A stretch of 64,000 bases of DNA from CAYOHG01 sp964465125 (GTDB lineage: Bacteria > Planctomycetota > Phycisphaerae > UBA1845 > Fen-1342). The DNA is taken from positions 1 through 64,000 of the forward strand of contig CAYXIO010000007.1 of the NCBI GenBank assembly GCA_964465125.1. The letters run 5' to 3'. Made by a program: the position numbers and the translations under genes. Numbering within the stretch: the first letter of the stretch is position 1; the number at the start of each line of letters is the position of its first letter. A model generated the notes under the pieces. The model was not told the origin of the DNA and ran no database searches. It saw nothing but the letters and a program-made list of their open reading frames with translations. Below are positions 18,901 to 25,249 of the stretch, one piece after another.

Positions 18901-19160
18901 GATTCGACGACGGTGCCGAGCACGACGCCTGGACTGGAGTCGCCGCCGCCGGCGACGGTCCCGCTGCCGTCAGTGGACGCCGCGTTGTCGTTTCCAGAAA
19001 CCTGGCCGCCGGGATTCGTGAGGGTGCCGGAGGCAGGGCATCCCCCGAGGCTCAGACCCAACCCGAGAATAGCCGTCGCGACGCCGAGGATTGCCCAGGG
19101 GACTCGCTGCGAACACCGCGCGCAGAATCCGACCCGCCGGGACGTGAAGGCACGACCCAC
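15963..19160 (-). CDS. Large multidomain surface lipoprotein with beta-helix region
   Basis: This 1065-residue exported protein has a lipobox (LSLGGC, Cys about residue 41) and a Ser/Gly-rich linker. It then shows a cadherin/tandem-Ig-like domain (SGADQFTYVA), a PKD-like region (YVWHFDD), and a carboxypeptidase-regulatory-like domain (ISGRVLDENAASVPGVTLLAS). A BACON-like domain follows (SKSANWVTLSSSTGVL), and the C-terminal ~400 residues have the Asn-rich periodicity of a right-handed parallel beta-helix. GTG at 19160 is chosen because AAGGAG lies 6 bases upstream; an in-frame GTG at 19178 has no such site. Such proteins often bind or cleave polysaccharide, but no catalytic residues can be assigned here. 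Confidence 0.8.
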   Translation of the reverse strand: MGRAFTSRRVGFCARCSQRVPWAILGVATAILGLGLSLGGCPASGTLTNPGGQVSGNDNAASTDGSGTVAGGGDSSPGVVLGTVVESSSSATDTSSTSISANAVSAAVVAGDSCLVQLAGQADDDQPLSFEVVSGPQFGALGAIETLGDTTAQVLYSPAAGFSGADQFTYVASARSDSSPEAIASVTVYPEVLFDVEVIAESPQLTIRTWAFTNDRAGVPDGTYVWHFDDVEESGPMATHATREHTFAGNSGTHVISLTLILAGLSSPVSCSRGVEGGPKTAEVSSGQNDGSGDSSSQTVLISGRVLDENAASVPGVTLLASDGRSAVTSAAGDYSLAVLQGWSGSITPTMTGRTFTPTVRSYSDLANNVSGQDFTLDTLAGDGQGILLVTPTTDFNVAGPVGGPFESNSKTYTLINAGSGAIDWSVSKSANWVTLSSSTGVLAPGGVAAVVVSLGTGANTLPVGAYVDTLAFRNLTNAMGDTDRGVTLTVNASPGPELVLDVPEPSASRQSPAAVFASIDFEASSTHDGSTWDQCQVFWTVERAGGLNSWPAKYRNVTDPRPGHSATQRDLSFEGRGFNMAWVLSAGTWTITCTVTNPLGEQTTVSSSPIVVAANTRSKCYINSATGSDDVSSGAAANAPYRSLVYALSRHGDTNNIEYVLAGNHVETLSTLGAIETGAVANAYIHWDGAGVRPVMLSSNADATTRAGRLAAGSTGQVWEGLTFVPGAASASGAAIELRGTHMALIDCHCTGSDPGNRYSDFIRPAGNGGPLLVLGCTSVLTRAYSMSWASGGSYEQGVVMGCQFGRSVEESIVRNTAPTYMLNLLFNTLIQDTVKSTLRFTQGDYCHAFGNVLADGDLWLGNPADNLTLSQARIEANYLTGDTSVGGNISIERDVNHLTICNNIFEPIGTDAIRIQSNPAEPVTNVRIYCNTMRLEPATLAVFIGTKSSASMTGSVRGNLIVASPDTALYQTDVFVDSFAFDNNVWTPNSSTDSLFFARYSGAGLSFAQWLSKSFTGDEQESLMSLNGSYQPAVPVMGPTPPGVFDDYYGNVRGVNSAAGAVN

Positions 19161-19256
19161 GCTTCTCTCCTTAACCACAAAGTGCGGAGCAATCGCGCTC
19201 TGAGGATCGGCTTGCTGCCGTCAGTCGAACGAGACCACGCCACCGGCTCCGTCCAC

Positions 19257-19284
19257 AGGATAGTGTCGAAAGCAAGTTGTCCAA
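19257..19284 (-). promoter_or_regulatory. Candidate promoter for the large lipoprotein
   Basis: Minus-strand TTGGAC (19284-19279) and TATCCT (19262-19257) are separated by 16 bases. A perfect 7-bp inverted repeat with a 2-base centre, AGGCTCAGGTGAGCCT at 19297-19312, lies just upstream of the -35 and could be an operator. Confidence 0.33.
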
Positions 19285-19426
19285 GGGGCAAGGCGGAGGC
19301 TCAGGTGAGCCTAGAAAGCGCAAACACCGTTCGACGGAAGCAGGGCGCGGTCTGATAAAACAACGCGTCCACATCCAGTAACCGCTGTCGGTCGAATTCA
19401 ATCTCATCCGGGGTTGAAGAATTTGC

Positions 19427-19456
19427 TTGATGCCAGCCGCCCCCGCGCGATAACAT
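19427..19456 (+). promoter_or_regulatory. Promoter of module 1 (matches module 2)
   Basis: TTGATG (19427-19432) and TAACAT (19451-19456) are 18 bases apart, followed 36 bases later by the GTG start of the small secreted protein. The same arrangement (TTGACC-18-TAAGAT) precedes the paralogous gene at 20989, which supports both as real promoters. Confidence 0.55.
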
Positions 19457-19492
19457 CCGGGTATCCAGCGAGTGCTTTGGGGGGCGCTCATC

Positions 19493-20095
19493 GTGTCTGC
19501 ATCGCAGCGGCTTGTATCGCCGGTTTTCTTGTTCGCGCTATGCGTGGCCGGTGTCGCCGCGCGCGCCGATGCAGCCCCCACGCGTCCCTTTGATCGCAGC
19601 GCGATCGGGCCGCCGAACGCCAGCGCCGTAACCAATACAGCAATCATCTCGCTCGAAAGTGCATCGCGCGCGACGAGCGCTACGCTCGGGCCCTGGGCCG
19701 CCGCGCCGGCACTTCGGCTGGACGTAATCGCACCGCGCGAAACCCGGGCTTCGACAAGCCCGCAGTTTGAAATCCCCGCGCCGCCAACGAGCTTCCAACT
19801 CGCCTTGTTCGGCCTCTTCGGACTCGGGGCCGCGAATCTCTCGCGCCTCGCGTGGCGCACCGGAGGTCACGGGGCCGGGAATCACCTCGCTGAGTATCAC
19901 CCATCACCGTTCGGTGCGCCGCGCGTTCTCGACCGCGGCCACGGGCCGGTGGCTGCCGTTATTGCTCTGGATCTTCAGCTTGCCGCACCCGCGGCCGCCT
20001 ACGCTTGGGCGGGAATCTCCACGCGCTGGAGCGCGCAGTGCCGCTGCTGGCAGGCTCAACCGCGCGGCCCTCCGATTGCCTCACTCGTCGCCTGA
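19493..20095 (+). CDS. Small secreted protein of an unrecognised family, copy A
   Basis: This 200-residue product has a signal peptide (about residues 1-26), a Ser/Thr/Ala-rich middle, and a hydrophobic segment at residues 102-122 (FQLALFGLFGLGAANLSRLA) preceded by IPAPPTS. The tail holds AEYHPSPF (135-140). The paralogue at 20989 has the same order: hydrophobic GLxGLGA segment ending in Arg residues, then WYHDGPF. The hydrophobic/Arg block resembles a PEP-CTERM signal but is internal, with about 75 residues after it. GTG at 19493 is chosen because a GGGGGG run lies exactly 8 bases upstream, as in copy B; the frame is open from 19472. I do not recognise a named family and assign no function. 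Confidence 0.6.
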   Translation: MSASQRLVSPVFLFALCVAGVAARADAAPTRPFDRSAIGPPNASAVTNTAIISLESASRATSATLGPWAAAPALRLDVIAPRETRASTSPQFEIPAPPTSFQLALFGLFGLGAANLSRLAWRTGGHGAGNHLAEYHPSPFGAPRVLDRGHGPVAAVIALDLQLAAPAAAYAWAGISTRWSAQCRCWQAQPRGPPIASLVA

Positions 20096-20174
20096 TTGCT
20101 TTTGAACGGCAACCCAGCATCGCACGTGGAACGCGAGTCTCGCGATTTTGAGGGGCAACTGGAGGAATCGCACT

Positions 20175-20801
20175 ATGAAGAAGCTCATTACCGGCGTCGC
20201 CCTGACGCTGCTGGCCGCTTCGGCGGCACCGGCTCTGGCCGGTCAGATCCGGGTGAATACGAGCGGCTACGGCACCACCGACGGCGGCGAGTTCATCGTC
20301 ACCGTCCTGGAAGGTTTCGCCATCTACAACGTCGGCGACGTCTTCCACTCGTACTGCATTGAGGAAAACGAGAGCATCGGCAACAACGTCGAGTTCTTCG
20401 TCGAAGTGAGCGACTCGGCGGTCATGGGCGGTCTCGGCGGCGGAAGCCCCGATCCGCTCGATCCGCGGTCGGCCTACCTGTTCAAGAAGTACATGCCGAC
20501 GGTCTCGTCCGACGCCGAGGCCGACGCGCTTCAGCTCGCCCTCTGGCAGATCGAGGACGAGGGCGCGACCGCCGACCCCGCCGCTCTGGCACTGATCGCA
20601 GAGGCGGATGCCTGGCTGCTGGCGCACCCCGGCGCCGGCTTGCAGGGCGTCGCTGTCCTCAATCTGTGGAAGTACCGCGACGCGTTCGGCAACCTGAGCG
20701 GCGCCCGCCAGGACATCCTGGTGATTGTGCCGGCTCCGGCCGCGCTCGCGCTTGGCGCGCTGGGCCTTGGTGGCCTGCTGCGCCGCCGCTCGCTGGCGTA
20801 A
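20175..20801 (+). CDS. PEP-CTERM protein with thioester-domain-like motifs, copy 1
   Basis: The 208-residue protein has a signal peptide (MKKLITGVALTLLAASAAPA, then LA) and a C-terminal sorting signal, VPAPAA, with a hydrophobic stretch and RRR near the end. These are the marks of an exosortase substrate. The mature part contains SYCIE (Cys61) and LQLALW (Gln120), the Cys and Gln motifs expected of thioester (TED) adhesin domains. Start: GGAGG lies 9 bases before the ATG. It is downstream of copy A (79-base gap) and ends in a terminator. The neighbour pair at 20989/21664 is a divergent duplicate. Being an exosortase target is strongly supported; an internal thioester is inference. Confidence 0.85.
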   Translation: MKKLITGVALTLLAASAAPALAGQIRVNTSGYGTTDGGEFIVTVLEGFAIYNVGDVFHSYCIEENESIGNNVEFFVEVSDSAVMGGLGGGSPDPLDPRSAYLFKKYMPTVSSDAEADALQLALWQIEDEGATADPAALALIAEADAWLLAHPGAGLQGVAVLNLWKYRDAFGNLSGARQDILVIVPAPAALALGALGLGGLLRRRSLA

Positions 20802-20833
20802 TCCGCCGGCTGGCACGATGAACGGAGCAGATC

Positions 20834-20871
20834 AACGGGTATCGGGCGCTCGGCGTCCGATACCCGTTTTC
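20834..20871 (+). terminator. Intrinsic terminator after module 1
   Basis: A perfect 12-bp inverted repeat (AACGGGTATCGG at 20834-20845 and its complement at 20857-20868) is followed by TTTTC. It lies 33 bases after the PEP-CTERM stop codon. Confidence 0.8.
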
Positions 20872-20928
20872 TTGTTCTCGCAGCGTCCAGTAACTCGATG
20901 TACAGAAATGCTTTATGATGCAGACCGA

Positions 20929-20958
20929 TTGACCTGCCGCCCAGGTTCCGCGTAAGAT
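20929..20958 (+). promoter_or_regulatory. Promoter of module 2
   Basis: TTGACC (20929-20934) and TAAGAT (20953-20958) are 18 bases apart, and the TTG start codon of copy B follows after 30 bases. It has the same design as the promoter at 19427, and the terminator of module 1 lies just upstream, so the second module is an independent transcription unit. Confidence 0.6.
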
Positions 20959-20988
20959 CACAGAGTCTGGCTTTGGGGGGATTCCAGC

Positions 20989-21564
20989 TTGTTGTCGAGA
21001 CGGGCACTAGCCCCGGCTATCGGCTTGCTCTGTGCGCTGGCTCCGTGCGCGCACGGTGGCATTGCCGACCGCTTCTCCAACACCCCCAGACAGGTCTCCG
21101 GACTTCCGTCGGCCGCGACCGCCGAGTTGCTCGCCGCCGACATTGACCTGAACCTTGCCGTCGAGCTTCGCCGAATCGCGCCCTTCCGCGCGGCGACGGA
21201 ATTGCTCGGCTGCACCGAACCCGCCGGGGCGCTCGACGCGCGCCCGAGTTCGAGTTCGAGCTCCAACAGTCTGGCGATGGCACTTTCCGGGTTGCTCGGC
21301 CTTGGCGCGACCCAGCTCGGCCGGGCCGCCCGCCGCGTTGGGCCGGGCCTCGAGAGCTCCTGGTACCACGACGGGCCTTTCCGCCAAGCCGGTAACGGAA
21401 TGCCGATTGACCCTTCGATCGCGACCGTTGCGCTGCTGCCGACCGAGCCTTGCCGGCATGAACCCACCGTCCGGATGAAGGCATTCGACTTGCCGGCGAC
21501 CACACCCTCGCCAAGCCCGTTTCAGCCCGCCCATGCGACGCGCGGCCCCCCGCGGTCACGCTGA
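20989..21564 (+). CDS. Small secreted protein of an unrecognised family, copy B
   Basis: This 191-residue paralogue of the product at 19493 has a signal peptide (residues 1-23) and a Ser-rich linker (SSSSSSNS near residue 90). A hydrophobic segment (LAMALSGLLGLGATQLGR, about 95-112) ends in a basic patch, followed by SSWYHDGPF (124-131). The start is TTG, with GGGGGG 8 bases upstream, identical in spacing to copy A; two non-ATG starts with the same ribosome-binding site argue for related expression control. It precedes a PEP-CTERM gene, as copy A does. Function unknown. The family looks planctomycete-typical to me, but I cannot verify that without a search. Confidence 0.62.
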   Translation: MLSRRALAPAIGLLCALAPCAHGGIADRFSNTPRQVSGLPSAATAELLAADIDLNLAVELRRIAPFRAATELLGCTEPAGALDARPSSSSSSNSLAMALSGLLGLGATQLGRAARRVGPGLESSWYHDGPFRQAGNGMPIDPSIATVALLPTEPCRHEPTVRMKAFDLPATTPSPSPFQPAHATRGPPRSR

Positions 21565-21663
21565 ACCGCATGCGTCGTACCGTTCGTTTCGTGGACAAGG
21601 ATTCAATAGGTTCTATCGCCTGCTGCACGTCGTCAGCGGGCGCATCATCAGAGGGGTATTCAC

Positions 21664-22314
21664 GTGAAGAAGATGATCCTGGCTTCGATTGCGTTTCTGG
21701 CTCTGACGGCTTCCACCGCGATGGCGGGCTTCGACTACCACATCCGGATGGACATGAGCTCGTACAGCTCGGGCTCGGGCGGCGAGTTCACCGCGACCGC
21801 GCAGCTCGGCGGCTCGGCCGGCCTGCTGCCCGGCGCCGGCGCGTTCCAGACGTTCTGCGTCGAGCGCAACGAGTACTTCTATCCCGGTACGACCTACCAG
21901 GTGCAGCTCAACACCGAGACGGTCGGCACGCACCACGTGCTGACCAACGCCGCCGCCTGGCTGTACGACAGCTTCCGCGCCGGCACGCTGGCGGGCTACA
22001 GCTACGCCGGCACGCAGGCGCAGCGTCAGGCCAGCGCCCGCAACCTGCAGTACGCGCTGTGGCACTTCATGGCCGAGAGCACGGGTGACTACGGCGCCCC
22101 GATCGCGAACAACCCGTTCGTGATCGCCGCCAACAGCAACGTGGCGAACGCCTGGGGCACCGATGCGATCGGCAACGTCCGCATCATGAACCTGAAGGAT
22201 CTGTCCGGCAACAACGGGCAGGACCAGTTGTTCGTCGTCCCGGCCCCGGCCGCGTTCGCCCTCGGCGGACTGGGCCTGAGCCTGCTGGGCTGGGCGAAGC
22301 GCCGCATGGCGTAG
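21664..22314 (+). CDS. PEP-CTERM protein with thioester-domain-like motifs, copy 2
   Basis: The 216-residue exported protein starts at GTG (GAGGGG about 7 bases upstream) with a clear signal peptide. It ends with VPAPAA, a hydrophobic stretch, and KRR. The mature region shares the plan of copy 1: GGEF near the start of the domain, TFCVE (Cys65), and LQYALW (Gln129). These are the Cys and Gln motifs of thioester domains. It is a predicted exosortase substrate, probably handled by the exosortase at 40194-41108. A strong terminator follows. Confidence 0.86.
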   Translation: MKKMILASIAFLALTASTAMAGFDYHIRMDMSSYSSGSGGEFTATAQLGGSAGLLPGAGAFQTFCVERNEYFYPGTTYQVQLNTETVGTHHVLTNAAAWLYDSFRAGTLAGYSYAGTQAQRQASARNLQYALWHFMAESTGDYGAPIANNPFVIAANSNVANAWGTDAIGNVRIMNLKDLSGNNGQDQLFVVPAPAAFALGGLGLSLLGWAKRRMA

Positions 22315-22342
22315 TTCCGCACAGCTTCGATTCGACGGATTG

Positions 22343-22379
22343 AGAACCGGCTCCGCCCGCGCGGGGCCGGTTCTTTTTT
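22343..22379 (+). terminator. Intrinsic terminator after module 2
   Basis: A perfect 9-bp outer stem (AGAACCGGC at 22343-22351 with GCCGGTTCT at 22366-22374) plus a CCG/CGG inner stem is followed by six T residues. Confidence 0.85.
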
Positions 22380-22418
22380 CAGCCGCCCCGGTCTACCGCG
22401 CTCACCGTCCGCGCCGTC

Positions 22419-23018
22419 TCACGCGCGCGGCAGCCGACCTGTGTCGTAGGAGCGGATCAGCCGATCGTAAGCTGCGTGCAGCGTGACGAAGCGAAGCTGG
22501 TACTCGGCGCGGGACGCTTCATCGGGTGATTTGTCCGGATGCCAACGCTGCGACGCCAGGCGCCAGGCGCGCTTCAGGTCGTCACGCGCCGCGGTCGGTT
22601 CAAGCCCCAGCAACTCCAGCGCCTCGGCTTCCTCCATCGCCGCCGCCCGCCGCTGCGCCTCGCGCGCGATCGTCTCTCTTGCCGCGGCATCCGCGCCGCC
22701 GCGAAACCAGCGCCAATCCCATACGTCCGGGAGCAATGCGCCGAGGCTGGAACCCATGACGGTGAACGCGCGCATGAACGGCCGGCCGCGCAGGCGAAAG
22801 AGCTTGTCGAGCAGTATGCCCCCGGCCGCCCCGAACGACCCGCCGAGCCGGGCGCCGGTGCGGCGGTGCTCAGGATGGCTGCCGGCCAGCAACGGACGCA
22901 CGTCCTCGCGCCAGACGCGCTGGAGAAACCGCCGCAACGCCTCGTCCTGACGATTCTCCAAGGCGATGCTCCCCGACCGGACGCGCACTGGGGCGACGGT
23001 TCGCCCCGGCCGTTTCAT
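22419..23018 (-). CDS. J-domain protein
   Basis: The 199-residue product ends with a J domain. Helix II/III are recognisable and the loop carries the HPDK motif (QRWHPDKSPDEASR, about residues 158-171), needed to stimulate Hsp70 ATPase. The N-terminal ~120 residues contain a Gly/Ala-rich, weakly hydrophobic stretch (LGGSFGAAGGILLDKLF), perhaps membrane-associated. There is no zinc finger or client-binding DnaJ C-domain, so it is a class C J-protein rather than DnaJ itself. Divergent from the membrane protein at 23129. Confidence 0.8.
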   Translation of the reverse strand: MKRPGRTVAPVRVRSGSIALENRQDEALRRFLQRVWREDVRPLLAGSHPEHRRTGARLGGSFGAAGGILLDKLFRLRGRPFMRAFTVMGSSLGALLPDVWDWRWFRGGADAAARETIAREAQRRAAAMEEAEALELLGLEPTAARDDLKRAWRLASQRWHPDKSPDEASRAEYQLRFVTLHAAYDRLIRSYDTGRLPRA

Positions 23019-23128
23019 CCTCTCGCGCGGAGTGATGGAACGGAGCGCTGCCGCACGTTGCGGCGTATGCGCCTATCATCCACGCATTGGTCCTCGGGGC
23101 AAGTGCCGCGAGTGCGAGGCGCTGAGGT

Positions 23129-24745
23129 GTGCTTCTGCTGATTGCGGAAACGGCCATGCCGCTGCTGTCGCGCGAAACCCAGTTGCTGCTGGCGCTGGCG
23201 GTCTGCGCGGCATCGTGGGGGCTGCGCGGCCGGTTCCCCGTCGGTGTCGGCCTGGGCTGGTCGCTCATCTCCGGGGCCAGCGCCGCGCTGCTGCTGACGA
23301 CCCACGCCGTCGACGATGCCGCGAGCCGGTCGCGCCTGGTGTTCACGCTCGGCGCGCTGGGCGTGTTCTGCTTTCTCGCGGCGCAGTACGTTTCCGTTCG
23401 CGCCACGGGAGCGCTCGCGGCGACGGCCATCGGCGCCGACGCCCCGGCGCGCCCGCGTGAGGTGGCGCGCCGTGAGGCGGAGGTCCTGCTGATCGGCGGC
23501 CTGTTTGCAGCGCTGAGCTGCGTCGCGATCGGGCTGTACGAGACCGCCGGCGAGCGCCCCGGCGAGCCGCTATTCGAGCGGTTTCTGGCCACCATTCTGG
23601 TCGTTGCATTGGCGGCCGCCGTGATGCCTGCCTGGTCCGGGTTCACCCCGCGTGCCTACTGCGTGGCCGGCGGTCTGCTCGCGGCGGCGATCGCAGCCCT
23701 CCAACGCGCGCCGGTGACCGGAGTTGCGGATCAGTGGCCCTGGCTGATGCTGATCGCCTCAGCGGCCGGACTGCTGGCCTGCTGCGCGGACGTGCTGCGC
23801 TGCTGGTGGCAACGTCGGACCGCATGGATGCAATCGCCGACGGCGACGGCCCCGAGCCCCGAGCCAGCGCCGGGCCTCGCGCCCGCGCAGATCGTGATCG
23901 GCGTCCTGCTGCTCGCCAGCGTGCTGGTCTGTCCGGACGCACGGGTGCAGCCGTTCGCTCTGCTTTTCGGCGCGCTGGGCGCGCTGGTTTGCGGTCACCA
24001 CCTGCGTTCCGTTGGGATGGGCGAGTTCGGCCTGGCGCTGCTGGCTGCGGCGATGATCGCGGCCGGCCGCGCCTGGATCGCGAACGGCACGCGCGGCTGG
24101 CTGTTTGGCACGGTCGTCGCAGCCGTCTACATGCTCTGGCTGTCGCGATTCTGGCAGCAGCAATTGCACGCCGGACGGGCCTGGACGAGCACCGGCCGGC
24201 TGATCGCACCGGCCCGGAGAATCTGCCACGCGCTGGTGGCGCTGGCCGCCGGCGCGAGCACCTATCAGATCTGGCATCACGCCGCGAGCGCCGGGTCGGC
24301 GCCGCGTGGAGCGCTCGACGTACTTACGACGCTGGCGCTGTTCGTTCTGGGCTCGCTGCTGGTGCGCGACGCATCGAGCTGGGGGCGAAGCAGCAGTGCC
24401 GGCTTTGCGTGCCTTGCGGTGCTCTCGCTGGCGTCGCGGCTGACGGAGCTGCCGGGCGTCGCGATTGAGCAGCCGTCCGGTCTCGTGCTGGTGGCGATGG
24501 CGGTATCGCTACTGGCGCTGCGCGTCGCCCTGGCGCGCGAGTCAGGTCCCGATCACGCCGTCTACAACGCGCTCGTTGGGGGCGTGCTTCCGGCACTGCT
24601 CGCGGCCGCGGCGCTCTACCGGGGAATCGACTCGGTCTGGCTCGGCGCGGCGATCCTCGCCGGCGGAGCGTGGATGCTCGGAACGCTGCGCGGCAGGCGC
24701 GACGAGCCACGCGACGACCACGCCGTCTCGCCGGGCGGCGCCTGA
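23129..24745 (+). CDS. Polytopic membrane protein of unknown function
   Basis: This 538-residue, Ala/Leu-rich protein has roughly 12-14 predicted transmembrane segments and short loops. No motif identifies a transporter or enzyme family. The frame is open from GTG at 23129 (GAGG upstream); an ATG at 23156 (MPLLSRE) is an equally reasonable start. It converges tail-to-tail with the exopolysaccharide cluster, with three bases between stops. Confidence 0.65.
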   Translation: MLLLIAETAMPLLSRETQLLLALAVCAASWGLRGRFPVGVGLGWSLISGASAALLLTTHAVDDAASRSRLVFTLGALGVFCFLAAQYVSVRATGALAATAIGADAPARPREVARREAEVLLIGGLFAALSCVAIGLYETAGERPGEPLFERFLATILVVALAAAVMPAWSGFTPRAYCVAGGLLAAAIAALQRAPVTGVADQWPWLMLIASAAGLLACCADVLRCWWQRRTAWMQSPTATAPSPEPAPGLAPAQIVIGVLLLASVLVCPDARVQPFALLFGALGALVCGHHLRSVGMGEFGLALLAAAMIAAGRAWIANGTRGWLFGTVVAAVYMLWLSRFWQQQLHAGRAWTSTGRLIAPARRICHALVALAAGASTYQIWHHAASAGSAPRGALDVLTTLALFVLGSLLVRDASSWGRSSSAGFACLAVLSLASRLTELPGVAIEQPSGLVLVAMAVSLLALRVALARESGPDHAVYNALVGGVLPALLAAAALYRGIDSVWLGAAILAGGAWMLGTLRGRRDEPRDDHAVSPGGA

Positions 24746-24748
24746 CGC

Positions 24749-25249
24749 TCAGCGTGCGCTGCCGCGCGCAATGTCGGCGGCGATGAACGCGCGCAGCGCC
24801 GCCAGCAGCTCGGCCGATGCGGCCTCCGGAAGCGGGCCGGCCGGCGGCAGATCATCCAGCCGATCCAACCCGGAAAGCAGCTCCGATTCGTCCATCGCCA
24901 CGCCCACGCCGTAGCGGGCGAAGTGCCGCACCGTCGCAACCTGGTGCTCGTTGCGCGTCTCGTTCAGCGCCGCACGGCGCGGCATGACCAGCAGCCGCTT
25001 GCGCGCCTCCATCGCGGCGAAGATCGAGCCGATCCCGGCGTGCGAGACGATGACGTCGGCGCGACGGACCTGCTCGCCGAATTCCGACGGATTCAGGAAA
25101 CGCACGGACTGAAAATGCTTCGGCGGATCCTGCGAGTCGTGAATCTGCGCCACAATCTCCGCGCCGTTGCCGCGCTGTCCGGCCCATTGGTCGACCGTCC
25201 GCACGAGGCGATCGAACGGCATCTGGGCGCCGACGGTGACGAAGATCAC
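24749..25249 (-). CDS. Alg13/PssE-like glycosyltransferase subunit
   Basis: The 166-residue product is the UDP-sugar-binding half of a split MurG-type (GT28/GT1-fold) glycosyltransferase. It starts with FVTVGAQMPFDRL and contains the donor-binding loop SHAGIGSIFAAMEARKRLLVM followed by NEHQ. It pairs with the Alg14-like domain encoded just upstream. The start is GTG at 25249, whose last two bases and next base form the TGA of the upstream gene (GTGA overlap); a longer frame to 25312 is not needed. It is the last gene of the exopolysaccharide cluster. Confidence 0.85.
   Translation of the reverse strand: MIFVTVGAQMPFDRLVRTVDQWAGQRGNGAEIVAQIHDSQDPPKHFQSVRFLNPSEFGEQVRRADVIVSHAGIGSIFAAMEARKRLLVMPRRAALNETRNEHQVATVRHFARYGVGVAMDESELLSGLDRLDDLPPAGPLPEAASAELLAALRAFIAADIARGSAR

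Noticed and set aside
19179..19860. Minus-strand open frame of 229 codons around 19171-19860
   Set aside because: It overlaps the promoter and copy A coding sequence on the opposite strand and has no signal peptide or domain.
22966..23460. Plus-strand frame with a CGVC...CREC pattern suggesting a zinc ribbon
   Set aside because: The cysteines fall in the divergent gap and the rest of the frame is a shadow of the membrane-protein gene.
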